Shown: one piece after another, positions 1 to 8,566 of the stretch
How positions within the stretch are numbered: position 1 is the first letter of the stretch
Layout: every line of letters starts with the position of its first letter
Source: Streptococcus toyakuensis
GTDB taxonomy: Bacteria > Bacillota > Bacilli > Lactobacillales > Streptococcaceae
Direction of reading: 5' to 3'
DNA length: 64,000 nt
Assembly (NCBI RefSeq): GCF_024346585.1
Contig: NZ_AP024523.1
Coordinates: 1,807,001-1,871,000, forward strand
Translations under genes and position numbers: made by a program
Notes under the pieces: generated by a model
What the model was told of the DNA's origin: nothing
What the model saw: the letters and a program-made list of their open reading frames with translations, nothing else
Database searches by the model: none

Positions 1-1451
1 AACTCAGAAAGTGGGTTGTGTTGGTCCATGAACTGTGACAACTGTGATGAACCAAAGAATTCTTTAACCGCAGCTGTTACAGGACGGATATTGATAATTT
101 GTTGTGGTGTCAAGACTTCGTTGTCCTGGACAGACATACGTTCACGGACATTACGTTCCATACGAGAAAGTCCAAGACGTACTTGGTTAGCAAGCAATTC
201 ACCAACCGCACGGATACGACGGTTTCCAAGGTGGTCGATATCATCTACACGGCCAAGTCCTTCCGCCAAATTGAGGAAGTAGCTCATCTCAGCAAGGATA
301 TCTGCAGGAGTGACGATACGAACCTTGTCATCTGGATTAGCATTACCGATGATCGTTACAACACGGTCTGGATCAGTTGGTGCAACAACCTTGAATTTTT
401 GAAGAACAACTGGCTCAGTCACAACGGCTGCATCATTTGGAATGTAAACAATCTTGTTCAAATCACCATCCAAATGGCTTTCAATACTTTCAATCACGCT
501 ACGAGTCATGATTGTACCAGCTTCTACCAAGATTTCTCCTGTTTCAGGGTCTACCAATGGCTCTGCAATAGTTTGGTTGAGCAAACGTGTTTTAACATTG
601 AGTTTTTTATTGATTTTGTAACGACCAACTGCTGCTAGATCATAGCGACGTGGATCAAAGAAACGAGCCACAAGCAAGCTACGTGAGCTTTCAGCAGTCT
701 TAGGCTCACCTGGACGAAGACGTTCGTAAATTTCTTTCAAAGCTTCGTCTGTACGAGAGTCCATTGGGTTCTTATGGATATCTTTTTCAACAGTGTTGCG
801 AACCAATTCGCTGTCACCAAAGATATCAAAGATTTCATCATCACCTGAGAAACCAAGAGCACGAACCAAGGTTGTAAATGGAATCTTACGAGTACGGTCG
901 ATACGAGTGTAGGCGATATCTTTTGAGTCGCTTTCAAGTTCCAACCAAGCTCCACGGTTAGGGATAACAGTTGAACCATAGCCCACTTTACCGTTTTTAT
1001 CAACTTTGTCGTTAAAGTAAACACCTGGTGAACGGACCAACTGAGAAACGATAATACGTTCACCACCATTGATGATGAAAGTACCCATTTCTGTCATGAT
1101 TGGGAAATCACCAAAGAAAACTTCTTGGGTCTTGATTTCGCCTGTTTCTTTATTGATCAAGCGGAAGGTTACAAAAATTGGTGCTGAGTAGCTAGCATCG
1201 TGGATACGAGCTTCTTCTAGTGTGTATTTTGGTTCCTTGATTTCATATCCAACAAATTCCAACTCCATTGTGTCTGTGAAGTTTGAAATTGGCAATACAT
1301 CTTCAAATACTTCCTTCAGACCATGGTCTAGGAAATCTTTGAATGAGTCAGTTTGAATTTCAATCAAATTTGGTAAGTCAAGAACTTCTTTGATTCTTGA
1401 AAAACTACGACGGGTACGATGTTTCCCGTATTGAACGTCATGTCCTGCCAA
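1..1451 (-). CDS. rpoB: RNA polymerase beta subunit, N-terminal part (partial)
   Basis: Catalytic beta subunit of RNA polymerase. The first 483 codons are present and the gene runs off the left edge. I place the start at a TTG (1449-1451) opening [19 protein letters not shown], with AGGAG a few bases upstream; no in-frame ATG fits the conserved N terminus as well. The last visible residues, [18 protein letters not shown], are the first half of rifampicin cluster I and show the usual susceptible sequence. The second half of the cluster, with the classic His and Ser resistance positions, is outside the window. Divergent from the disrupted regulator gene on the right. Confidence 0.97.
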   Translation of the reverse strand, partial: MAGHDVQYGKHRTRRSFSRIKEVLDLPNLIEIQTDSFKDFLDHGLKEVFEDVLPISNFTDTMELEFVGYEIKEPKYTLEEARIHDASYSAPIFVTFRLINKETGEIKTQEVFFGDFPIMTEMGTFIINGGERIIVSQLVRSPGVYFNDKVDKNGKVGYGSTVIPNRGAWLELESDSKDIAYTRIDRTRKIPFTTLVRALGFSGDDEIFDIFGDSELVRNTVEKDIHKNPMDSRTDEALKEIYERLRPGEPKTAESSRSLLVARFFDPRRYDLAAVGRYKINKKLNVKTRLLNQTIAEPLVDPETGEILVEAGTIMTRSVIESIESHLDGDLNKIVYIPNDAAVVTEPVVLQKFKVVAPTDPDRVVTIIGNANPDDKVRIVTPADILAEMSYFLNLAEGLGRVDDIDHLGNRRIRAVGELLANQVRLGLSRMERNVRERMSVQDNEVLTPQQIINIRPVTAAVKEFFGSSQLSQFMDQHNPLSE

Positions 1452-1611
1452 GATGATTCTCCTTTGTAAATAAGTTCCAAGCCTTGTCAATCAGGCTTTT
1501 CTAATCGTCATATGGTTTTAAAAACCCCTATCACCGTGTCCTCTTGATAAATTTTCAGAATCTTTAAGTCTTTGTTACAAACACTCAAAATCCTGAAAAA
1601 AGCACAAAAAG

Positions 1612-1649
1612 AGCAGCTAAATCTGACTTTTTCAGAAGATTTAACTGCT
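1612..1649 (-). terminator. hairpin with T-run in the rpoB leader
   Basis: A 13-bp stem with one mismatch (AGCAGTTAAATCT pairing with AGATTTAGCTGCT, read on the minus strand) is followed on the minus strand by CTTTTTGTGCTTTTTT. It lies between the rpoB promoter and start codon, so it has the form of an intrinsic terminator or attenuator acting on rpoB transcription. Confidence 0.6.
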
Positions 1650-1704
1650 GTGAGCCTTGTCTGGACAATATTTCAGACAAAACCTACGACAAATGATTAT
1701 TCAT

Positions 1705-1733
1705 ATTATACCCTATTTAGCTAGATTTTTCAA
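1705..1733 (-). promoter_or_regulatory. rpoB promoter
   Basis: On the minus strand: -35 TTGAAA, 17-bp spacer, -10 TATAAT, about 250 bp upstream of the rpoB start. This leaves a long leader holding the hairpin at 1612-1649. The rest of 1452-1936 is AT-rich and shows no gene. Confidence 0.75.
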
Positions 1734-1881
1734 GGGGATTGACGAATTTTTGACAAAATCTTTTCCTATAAAAGTAAAAAAATTAAATTCAATAATCGCT
1801 TTGCAAATTTCATTTTCAGTTTAATAATCCAAGAAAAATATAGTAAATTCAGATTTTCCTATTTTATCATAGGCTGTTTTC

Positions 1882-1910
1882 TTGACTTTACTAGGCTTTT
1901 CTTTTAATAT
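1882..1910 (+). promoter_or_regulatory. promoter of the disrupted Mga-type regulator
   Basis: -35 TTGACT, 17-bp spacer, -10 TAATAT, followed by GGGAGG eight bases before the ATG at 1937. It is intact and would still drive the 38-codon remnant and possibly transcription into the left end of the inserted element. Confidence 0.65.
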
Positions 1911-1936
1911 ATATGTATAAATATATAGGGAGGTTT

Positions 1937-2053
1937 ATGATGAATATCTTGCTATCTAAAACTGAACAAGACTTGCTATTCTTATTGGAAGAATTAACCA
2001 AACGCCATGATTGGATAGAATTGTCCGTCTTGGCTGAGAAGCTGAATTTTTAA
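1937..2053 (+). pseudogene. 5' fragment of Mga-type regulator cut by the ICE
   Basis: Encodes 38 residues (MMNILLSKTEQDLLFLLEEL..., ending AEKLNF) with a good Shine-Dalgarno and promoter. This matches the start of an HTH_Mga/PRD-type regulator. The stop codon TAA (2051-2053) is formed by the left end of the inserted element. The reading frame continues at 29043 as SIEKLQEHLF, so the fragment and the block 29043-30410 are one gene of about 493 codons split by insertion. The short remnant is unlikely to bind DNA alone. Confidence 0.8.
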
Positions 2054-2132
2054 ATTATAAAAACACAATAAAAATCTGATTATCCGCTAAAACACAGTAT
2101 CTATCAGCATTTTCAAGGAAACAAACACATCA

Positions 2133-2149
2133 ATTTACTACTTATTTAC
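2133..2149 (+). repeat. Int arm-type direct repeat, left end
   Basis: ATTTACTACTTATTTAC, identical to 28882-28898 near the right end and in the same orientation. Tn916 integrase is known to bind DR-2 type repeats inside both ends with its N-terminal domain; identity and position fit that role. The rest of 2054-2343 shows no gene. Confidence 0.7.
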
Positions 2150-2343
2150 TACTAACGAATGAGGCTTGATACGCAAGTTTTCCTAGATATGCAAAGATAT
2201 GGTACAGCACATCAGTATTGAAACAAGAAAAAATTGAATAACTTATAGACTATGGAACGCCTAAAATGACGTTCCTTTTCTATTTCCAGCCGTTCTTATT
2301 GGACGGCTATTTTATTACTCAAAATGAAAGGAGCATTAGATTT

Positions 2344-5300
2344 ATGAAAAAGACATGGAAACGATTGTGTACGGGCTTCTTAGCTCTTGCGACTGTCGTT
2401 ACTGCTTTACCGACTACACCCGTTCATGCAGAAAGTAAGCAATACTGGACGGAGTCAAAAGAGCGTGTCGGTATCGTTGAAAAAGTAATGAATGACGGTT
2501 CGATTGGTTCTACCTTTAATGAGGGACATTTGACCGTTGAGGGCGAGGACGCTTACTGTATTGACATCAACACAGACTTTAAGAATGGTTACAAGACCAG
2601 AGCTGACGCAAGCTCACGCATGAGTACCGACCAGATAAGCGACGTTGCCTTATCTATCGAATATGTAAAACAGTACACAGACAGCCACAGCGGAATAAGC
2701 AAAAATCACGCTTACCTTTTAAGACAGATTGTAGTCTGGCAGAGATTAAGCGTACATCTTGGCTGGCAATGTGATAACGTGCGAGCTTCTTATGATGAAA
2801 TTCCAAAGGCTACGCAGGACGAAGTTTTCTCTGGTGCAAAAGCCTTTGTCAAAGAGAATAAAGGACGCTATGAATGTGGCGGTTATATCTACTCTGGCGA
2901 GGGGCAGGAATTAGGGCAATTCTGGGCGAAACTGAATGTTGGAAATACGAAACTGCAAAAGGTTTCCAGTAATACCAGCATTACAGACGGTAACGGGAAT
3001 TACTCTATTGCAGGTGCGACCTATGGTGTCTTTTCTGATAAGGACTGCACGAAACAGCTTGCCACCCTTACGACTGATGAAAACGGAGATACAGATATTG
3101 CAGAGGTAAAAGCAGGGACAGTTTATATCAAGGAATTATCCGCACCAGCAGGATATAAAGTGGATAAAACAGTCTATCCATTGACAATCAAAGCTGGCGA
3201 AACAGCAACCTTGAACGTATCAGATACACCGAAAGTAACGGACACTTTGATTGAGCTTTTCAAGATTGATATGGAAACACAGAAAGACAATCCGCAAGGG
3301 AACGCTTCTTTAGCAGGTGCGGAATTTACATGGAAGTATTATGCAGGCTTCTATAATAAAGACAATCTCCCTGCCGAAGCTACTCGTACATGGGTTACAA
3401 AGACAATCGCTGAAACAGACAGCGACGGGACAACTCACTACATCACAAAATTAGCGGACGCATACAAGGTATCTGGCGACAGCTTCTATATGCAGGACGG
3501 CAAGTCGGTTCTTCCACTTGGAACGCTAACCGTAGAAGAAACAAAAGCTCCAAACGGTTACTTGTTAGACGGTGCGTATATGCAGGCTGGCGATAAGTCC
3601 GAACAGATTAAGGACTTATATGTAACACAGATTACCGAGGACGGCGACCTTGCCGTATTGACGGGAAGTAACCATTTTTCCGTATCAGATAAAGTTATCC
3701 GTGGCGGTGTGAAAATTCAGAAACGAGATTTAGAAACGGGCGATACCAAACCACAAGGAAGTGCCACTTTGAAAGATACTGCCTTTGACATCATTTCCTT
3801 AAATGATCATTCTGTATTGGTTGAGGGCAAGCTCTATAAGAAAAATGAAGTCGTAAAAACTATTCGTACAGACATTGAGGGTATCGCTTCTACTTCTGCC
3901 GACCTTTTACCTTATGGAAAATTCCGTATTGTTGAGAGTGAAGCTCCCGACGGTTACTTAACTGACGGTGCAAAACCGATTGACTTTGCAATCACAGAAA
4001 ATGGAAAAATCGTGGACTTAACCGACGAAGCTCATTCTATCTACAATCAGATTAAGCGTGGAGATATTGAGGGTGTAAAAATCGGTGCAGGCACACATAA
4101 GCGTCTTGCTGATGTTCCCTTTAGGATCACAAGCAAGACGACGGGAGAAAATCATATTGTTGTAACTGATGATAACGGGCAGTTCTCCACTTCTGCCGAC
4201 TGGGCTTCTCACAAGCATAATACTAACGCAGGCAAGACCAGTGAGGACGGTGTGTGGTTTGGGACTTCTGAACCAGACGACAGCAAGGGTGCATTACCTT
4301 ATGATACCTACATCATTGAAGAATTACGCTCTGAAAGCAACAAAGGTTTTGAACTTATCCCACCTTTTGAAATCGTGGTATCAAGAAATAATCTTGTGAT
4401 TGATTTAGGAACGCTGACTGATGAATACGAAAAAGAAATCTCTATTCATACCACAGCGACCAGCAAAGACGGCGAAAAGACTATCCTTGCAGGAAAAGAG
4501 GTTACAATCGTTGATACTGTCAAATTGGACGGACTTACAAAAGGCACAAAATACCAGTTAAAAGGCTGGCAGATGTTAAAGGAAGAAAACGCTGAGCTTA
4601 TCATTGACGGAAAGCGTGTAGAAAATGACTATACTTTTATCGCTGATGATGAGGAAATGAAAATAGAAATTACATATACATTCAATGCGTCCGAGCTTGG
4701 CGGTAAAAATCTGGTAACATTCGAGGAATTATACGATTTGAGCAATCCAGACGAACCCGTGAAAGTTGCGGAACATAAGGACATTGAGGACGACGGGCAG
4801 ACGGTACTTATCACAGAGCGTATCATCAAGATACATACAACCGCTACCGATAAGGACGGCAACAAAGAGATTGAAGCAGGAAAAGACGTTACAATCATTG
4901 ATACCGTAACCTTAGAGGGCTTAGAAGTCGGTACACAGTACAAACTTGTGGGCTGGCAGATGTTGAAAGAAGAAAATGCAGAGCTTCTTATCAATGGAAA
5001 GCGTGTAGAAAGTGATTATACGTTTACCGCTGACAGCGAAACTATGAAAGTGGAAGTTGCCTTTACCTTTGACGCTACTTCTCTTGACGGCAAACAGCTT
5101 GTAACTTTTGAAGAATTGTACGATTTAAGCAATCCAGACGAGCCGAAGAAAGTTACCGAGCATAAGGATATTGAGGATAAGGGACAGACGATTGCCTTTA
5201 AGGAAAAACCAGAAGAACCAGAGAAACCCGAAACACCACAGACACCAGAAAAGCCTAGCAGACCGAGCGACAGTCCCAAAACGGGCGATAACACCAACCT

Positions 5301-5388
5301 TTACGGACTGCTTGCACTTCTTATGACTTCTGGTGCTGGACTGGCAGGTATCTTCTTCTATAAACGCCGTAAAATGAAGAAATCATAA
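2344..5388 (+). CDS. thioester-domain, VaFE-repeat surface adhesin with SPKTG sorting signal
   Basis: Predicted cell-wall-anchored adhesin of 1,014 aa. I chose the ATG at 2344 (GGAG 10 bp upstream) over an in-frame ATG at 2266, since it gives a classic signal peptide (MKKTWKRLCTGFLALATV, cleavage near VHA-ES). An N-terminal thioester domain follows: Cys72 in AYCID and Gln128 in LRQIVVWQ are the expected cross-linking pair. Then come several SpaA/Cna-B domains (IKELSAPAGYK, VEETKAPNGYL, VESEAPDGYL) and two tandem VaFE repeats from about residues 697 and 828, which share GWQMLKEENAEL and LVTFEELYDLSNPDEP. The C terminus is a Pro/Glu spacer, SPKTG near residue 977, a hydrophobic segment and KRRKMKKS. 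It is not part of the Tn916 core. Related collagen-binding adhesins with (S/P)PxTG signals occur in clostridial elements. The ligand is unknown. Confidence 0.88.
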   Translation: MKKTWKRLCTGFLALATVVTALPTTPVHAESKQYWTESKERVGIVEKVMNDGSIGSTFNEGHLTVEGEDAYCIDINTDFKNGYKTRADASSRMSTDQISDVALSIEYVKQYTDSHSGISKNHAYLLRQIVVWQRLSVHLGWQCDNVRASYDEIPKATQDEVFSGAKAFVKENKGRYECGGYIYSGEGQELGQFWAKLNVGNTKLQKVSSNTSITDGNGNYSIAGATYGVFSDKDCTKQLATLTTDENGDTDIAEVKAGTVYIKELSAPAGYKVDKTVYPLTIKAGETATLNVSDTPKVTDTLIELFKIDMETQKDNPQGNASLAGAEFTWKYYAGFYNKDNLPAEATRTWVTKTIAETDSDGTTHYITKLADAYKVSGDSFYMQDGKSVLPLGTLTVEETKAPNGYLLDGAYMQAGDKSEQIKDLYVTQITEDGDLAVLTGSNHFSVSDKVIRGGVKIQKRDLETGDTKPQGSATLKDTAFDIISLNDHSVLVEGKLYKKNEVVKTIRTDIEGIASTSADLLPYGKFRIVESEAPDGYLTDGAKPIDFAITENGKIVDLTDEAHSIYNQIKRGDIEGVKIGAGTHKRLADVPFRITSKTTGENHIVVTDDNGQFSTSADWASHKHNTNAGKTSEDGVWFGTSEPDDSKGALPYDTYIIEELRSESNKGFELIPPFEIVVSRNNLVIDLGTLTDEYEKEISIHTTATSKDGEKTILAGKEVTIVDTVKLDGLTKGTKYQLKGWQMLKEENAELIIDGKRVENDYTFIADDEEMKIEITYTFNASELGGKNLVTFEELYDLSNPDEPVKVAEHKDIEDDGQTVLITERIIKIHTTATDKDGNKEIEAGKDVTIIDTVTLEGLEVGTQYKLVGWQMLKEENAELLINGKRVESDYTFTADSETMKVEVAFTFDATSLDGKQLVTFEELYDLSNPDEPKKVTEHKDIEDKGQTIAFKEKPEEPEKPETPQTPEKPSRPSDSPKTGDNTNLYGLLALLMTSGAGLAGIFFYKRRKMKKS
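4432..5205 (+). repeat. two tandem VaFE-repeat coding units
   Basis: Two units of roughly 390 bp inside the adhesin gene. Matching DNA starts near 4564 and 4951 (both GGCTGGCAGATGTT), an offset of 387 bp or 129 codons. The repeat is in frame, so unit number could change by recombination without frameshift. Confidence 0.75.
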
Positions 5389-5400
5389 GGCGGTAACAGT

Positions 5401-5496
5401 ATGAGAAAAGGAAAATCACGCTCTCCGCTGATAACGTATCGGAAGACTTCCGCTTATTCTGGCTTGTCTGCCAACAACCTGCAAGAACACGGATAG
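5401..5496 (+). CDS. small hypothetical peptide upstream of orf23
   Basis: A 31-residue frame (MRKGKSRSPLITYRKTSAYS...), 12 bp after the adhesin stop, preceded by AAGGCGG. It is basic and has no recognisable domain. It may be the left-end small ORF of Tn916-type elements or chance. A spacer of about 127 bp without clear signals separates it from orf23. Confidence 0.3.
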   Translation: MRKGKSRSPLITYRKTSAYSGLSANNLQEHG

Positions 5497-5623
5497 TCAA
5501 GGGTGCGAAGCATTGATTTTACCCTTTACTATCTGTGGGATTGCTGGTACTTTCCAAACCGCCAGAATAAGAAATCACAATCAAAAAACTTATCAAATAT
5601 AGAAAGAAACGAGGTAAAACAAT

Positions 5624-5950
5624 ATGGAAATGAAATATGTCGTGCCAAATATGGCACAGTCTTTTGGAACTCTTGAATTTGCAGGCGAAAGCGAGCCTAT
5701 CTTTGAAAGGGATAAAAACAACCGCAAGGTTATAGCCAGACGAAGCTATAACCTTTATTCTGACATACAGAAAGGCGAAAATGTTGTGGTGGAAATTCCC
5801 GTGCAGGCTGGCGAAAAGCATTTCAAGTATGAGCAGAAAGTAAAACTTGTCAATCCGAAGTTATACGGCAGAGGTTACGCAATCGGGGATATGGGACATA
5901 CCGATTATGTGTTAGTTGCTGATGATATTGTAGCAGTTGAAGAAAAGTAA
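5624..5950 (+). CDS. orf23: Tn916 Orf23, YdcP/DUF961 family
   Basis: A 108-aa DUF961 (YdcP) protein, the first gene of the Tn916 conjugation module. It opens MEMKYVVPNMAQSFGTLEF after a GAGG site. In ICEBs1 and Tn916, YdcP-type proteins accompany the relaxase and coupling protein, and recent work on the family links them to DNA processing at oriT. No membrane segment or signal peptide. It is followed 15 bp later by its paralogue orf22, and the two probably share a transcript with downstream transfer genes. Confidence 0.9.
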   Translation: MEMKYVVPNMAQSFGTLEFAGESEPIFERDKNNRKVIARRSYNLYSDIQKGENVVVEIPVQAGEKHFKYEQKVKLVNPKLYGRGYAIGDMGHTDYVLVADDIVAVEEK

Positions 5951-5965
5951 AGGAGTGAAGAATTT

Positions 5966-6349
5966 ATGAGATTATCAAACGGGTTTGTTATTGACAAAGA
6001 GAAAACATTTGGAGAATTAAAATTTACAGCGGTGCGTGATGTGTTCTTGCAGAACGAGGACGGAACACCGAGTACACAGCTTAAAAAGCGTATCTATGAT
6101 TTGAAGTGCAGTCTGCATGGTGGAATTATCCCCGTGTCTGTACCGCCAGAAGTACCGTTAAGGGAATTTCCGTACAATGCAGTCGTGGAACTTGTCAATC
6201 CCGTAGCCGATACTGTATCACGAAAAACCTATACGGGTGCAGATGTGGACTGGTATGTAAAGGCAGAGGATATTGTATTGAAGAATAAAGTCAACCAGAA
6301 CGCAGGCAGTTCACAAAACTCTACACCGCAGGGACAGCCGAAAAAATAG
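5966..6349 (+). CDS. orf22: Tn916 Orf22, YdcP/DUF961 family
   Basis: A 127-aa second DUF961 protein (MRLSNGFVIDKEKTFGELKF...), paralogous to Orf23 through the shared TFGELKF and VELVNP-type segments, with a disordered Gln/Ser/Pro tail. RBS AAAGGAGTG lies nine bases before the ATG. Soluble, presumed accessory DNA-processing factor for conjugation. In the Tn916 layout I know the next gene is orf21; here a VOC gene intervenes. Confidence 0.9.
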   Translation: MRLSNGFVIDKEKTFGELKFTAVRDVFLQNEDGTPSTQLKKRIYDLKCSLHGGIIPVSVPPEVPLREFPYNAVVELVNPVADTVSRKTYTGADVDWYVKAEDIVLKNKVNQNAGSSQNSTPQGQPKK

Positions 6350-6369
6350 GATTGCTGAATAGATTTTCA

Positions 6370-6398
6370 TTGTAGCGGATATATGGAACTGTTATAAT
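6370..6398 (+). promoter_or_regulatory. promoter of the VOC-family gene
   Basis: -35 TTGTAG, 17-bp spacer, -10 TATAAT, ending 47 bp before the VOC start at 6446. It lies within the space between orf22 and the VOC gene, so the cargo gene can be expressed independently of the transfer operon. Confidence 0.6.
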
Positions 6399-6445
6399 AT
6401 GGATATGAAGAAATGAACAAATTGAAACTTATGGAGGTAACGGAA

Positions 6446-6904
6446 ATGAAATTAAAAAATCCTATGCTGGTGGTAACAGATATAGACAAATCAGTTGAGT
6501 TTTATAAAAAGGTTTTCGGGCTTCATGTGATTATGGATTTTGGAGCAAATAAAACTTTAACGGGCGGTTTGGCTTTGCAGACAGTTGAAACATATAAAGA
6601 TTTTATCGGGAAAAGCGATATTTCTTTTGGTGGCAATAACTTTGAAATTTACTTTGAAGAAGATAATTTTGATGAATTTGCGGATAAGCTGAAAGAATGT
6701 GATGTTGAATATGTCCACCCTATTGTAGAACATTCATGGGGACAGCGTGTTGTTCGTTTCTATGACCCAGATAAACATATTATCGAAGTTGGCGAGAACA
6801 TGAAAATAGTATGCAAGCGTTTCTTAAACAGTGGAATGACACCAGAACAAGTAGCAGAACGCATGGACGTACCTATGAAATTTGTCAATGCCTGTATGCG
6901 TTAA
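6446..6904 (+). CDS. VOC/glyoxalase-fold protein, ICE cargo
   Basis: Vicinal-oxygen-chelate superfamily protein of 152 aa (glyoxalase / bleomycin-resistance type). I chose the ATG at 6446 because GGAGG lies eight bases upstream and the fold starts at once (MKLKNPMLVVTDIDKSVEFY); an upstream ATG at 6413 has no RBS. The C-terminal motif VVRFYDPDKHIIEVGE is typical, with Glu as a likely metal or fold residue. A poorly matched tail with an HTH-like look (MTPEQVAERMDVPMKFV) follows. It could bind or inactivate a toxic small molecule, but the substrate cannot be read from sequence. It has its own promoter and terminator between orf22 and orf21. Confidence 0.85.
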   Translation: MKLKNPMLVVTDIDKSVEFYKKVFGLHVIMDFGANKTLTGGLALQTVETYKDFIGKSDISFGGNNFEIYFEEDNFDEFADKLKECDVEYVHPIVEHSWGQRVVRFYDPDKHIIEVGENMKIVCKRFLNSGMTPEQVAERMDVPMKFVNACMR

Positions 6905-6935
6905 ATCCCAGTTTGACAATTTCATATCCTCACAC

Positions 6936-6968
6936 AAAGCAGTTAGTCTTAGGATTGACTGCTTTTTT
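6936..6968 (+). terminator. intrinsic terminator after the VOC gene
   Basis: AAAGCAGT and ACTGCTTT form an 8-bp stem around a 14-nt loop, followed by TTT. It closes the cargo transcript 30 bp after the VOC stop and just before the orf21 RBS (AAAGGAGTG). Confidence 0.65.
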
Positions 6969-6994
6969 CGTACCCAGAAAGGAGTGATTGATTT

Positions 6995-8389
6995 ATGCGT
7001 ATGATTTGGAACAAAGGACACCGTATCAGAGCCAGCGACAAGCACCTTGTCTATCACTTTTCCATAGGGACGCTTCTGTTTGTATTCGTAGCGGTTCTCC
7101 TGCTACTGAATATCAAACAGCTCATACGTACCGATTGGGAGCATTTCAGCTTGTTAGAGAATGGCTTGACGCTTTCCCCTTACAACTTCATAACCATACT
7201 GGTAGCGATTGGTGTTTGTGCATTGGTCGCTTTTCTGTATTACCGTTTCTGTTACGACGATTTCAAGAAGCTCCTGCACCGTCAAAAGCTGGCAAGAATG
7301 ATACTGGAAAATAAGTGGTATGAAGCCGATACTGTACAAGACAGCGGTTTTTTTACTGACCTGCAAAGCAGATCAAGGGAAAAAATCGTCTGGTTTCCAA
7401 AGATTTATTATCAAATGGAAAAAGGACTGCTTCATATCCGCTGTGAAATTACGCTGGGGAAATATCAAGACCAGCTTTTACGGTTAGAGGATAAATTGGA
7501 AAGTGGCTTGTATTGTGAGCTGACCGACAAGACCCTGCATGACGGCTATATCGAATATACTCTGCTTTATGATATGATAGCGAACCGCATTACCATTGAT
7601 GAAGTACGGGCAGAAAATGGCTGTCTAAAGCTGATGAAAAATCTTGTCTGGGAATATGACGCACTCCCCCACGCTCTGATTGCTGGTGGGACTGGTGGCG
7701 GTAAAACCTATTTTCTGCTGACGCTCATTGAAGCCTTACTGCATACCAACGCTGTCCTTTATATCTTAGACCCGAAAAACGGTGACCTTGCAGACTTAGG
7801 GACAGTTATGGGAAATGTGTATCATACCAAAGAAGAAATGATAGATTGCGTCCATGCCTTTTATGAGGGCATGGTACAGCGAAGTGAGGAAATGAAACGA
7901 CACCCGAACTATAAGACTGGCGAAAACTATGCCTATCTGGGACTGCCACCCTGCTTTCTTATCTTTGATGAATATGTAGCATTTTTTGAAATGCTGGGGA
8001 CGAAAGAAAGCGTAAGCCTGCTTAGCCAGTTAAAGAAAATCGTTATGTTAGGGCGACAAGCAGGATATTTCCTTATCGTTGCCTGCCAGCGTCCAGACGC
8101 AAAGTATTTCTCGGACGGTATCAGAGATAACTTCAATTTCCGTGTGGGACTTGGGCGTATCAGTGAATTAGGTTACGGTATGCTGTTCGGTTCAGATGTG
8201 AAAAAGCAGTTTTTTCAGAAGCGTATCAAGGGGCGTGGCTATTGTGATGTGGGAACAAGCGTCATAAGTGAATTTTACACGCCTTTAGTCCCAAAAGGAC
8301 ATGATTTTTTGCAGACTATCGGCTCTCTTGCACAAGCAAGGCAGGACGGGACGGCGACGTGCGAAGCGAAAGGCGACGGCACGGACTAG
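6995..8389 (+). CDS. orf21: Tn916 Orf21, FtsK/SpoIIIE-type coupling protein
   Basis: A 464-aa conjugation coupling ATPase of the FtsK/HerA type that links the relaxosome to the transfer channel. Two N-terminal membrane helices (about residues 22-42 and 62-82) anchor it. Walker A is GGTGGGKT near residue 230; Walker B-like CFLIFDEYV lies near residue 325. Start ATG has AAAGGAGTG upstream. oriT lies directly downstream, then the relaxase gene, as in Tn916 and ICEBs1. Confidence 0.95.
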   Translation: MRMIWNKGHRIRASDKHLVYHFSIGTLLFVFVAVLLLLNIKQLIRTDWEHFSLLENGLTLSPYNFITILVAIGVCALVAFLYYRFCYDDFKKLLHRQKLARMILENKWYEADTVQDSGFFTDLQSRSREKIVWFPKIYYQMEKGLLHIRCEITLGKYQDQLLRLEDKLESGLYCELTDKTLHDGYIEYTLLYDMIANRITIDEVRAENGCLKLMKNLVWEYDALPHALIAGGTGGGKTYFLLTLIEALLHTNAVLYILDPKNGDLADLGTVMGNVYHTKEEMIDCVHAFYEGMVQRSEEMKRHPNYKTGENYAYLGLPPCFLIFDEYVAFFEMLGTKESVSLLSQLKKIVMLGRQAGYFLIVACQRPDAKYFSDGIRDNFNFRVGLGRISELGYGMLFGSDVKKQFFQKRIKGRGYCDVGTSVISEFYTPLVPKGHDFLQTIGSLAQARQDGTATCEAKGDGTD

Positions 8390-8394
8390 CCGTT

Positions 8395-8452
8395 GCTGGT
8401 GTGGCGTTAGCCACGCCAGCAGGTAAAACCCCTCGGTATCTAACAGGGGGGT
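8395..8452 (+). other. oriT: origin of transfer (oriT) region
   Basis: The gap between orf21 and orf20 is where Tn916 oriT is known to lie. It holds two strong hairpins. 8395-8420 is GCTGG-T-GTGGC-GTTA-GCCAC-G-CCAGC. 8428-8452 is an ACCCCT...AGGGGGGT inverted repeat separated by CGGTATCTAAC, closely resembling the ICEBs1 oriT repeat. The rest of the gap to 8566 carries a third short repeat (GTATGTCAA / TTGACATAC) just before orf20. Confidence 0.75.
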
Positions 8453-8566
8453 ACAAATCGACAGGAAACAGTCAAAAAAACATTAGAAAATCCTTTGGTT
8501 ACAAGGGATTTACAAAATTTCAGCGTATGTCAAATGGGCTTTAAAAGTTGACATACGCCTTTTTGA

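Noticed and set aside
99..638. 179-codon plus-strand open frame at the left edge
   Set aside because: It lies antisense to rpoB, whose protein sequence is unambiguous; it is a shadow of the conserved gene.
737..1069. 110-codon minus-strand frame
   Set aside because: It is out of frame within rpoB and has no RBS.
2266..2343. 26-codon N-terminal extension of the adhesin
   Set aside because: It lacks an RBS and would bury the signal peptide; ATG 2344 has both RBS and signal peptide.
4629..5297. two minus-strand frames opposite the VaFE repeats
   Set aside because: They mirror the tandem repeat of the adhesin coding strand and have no start signals.
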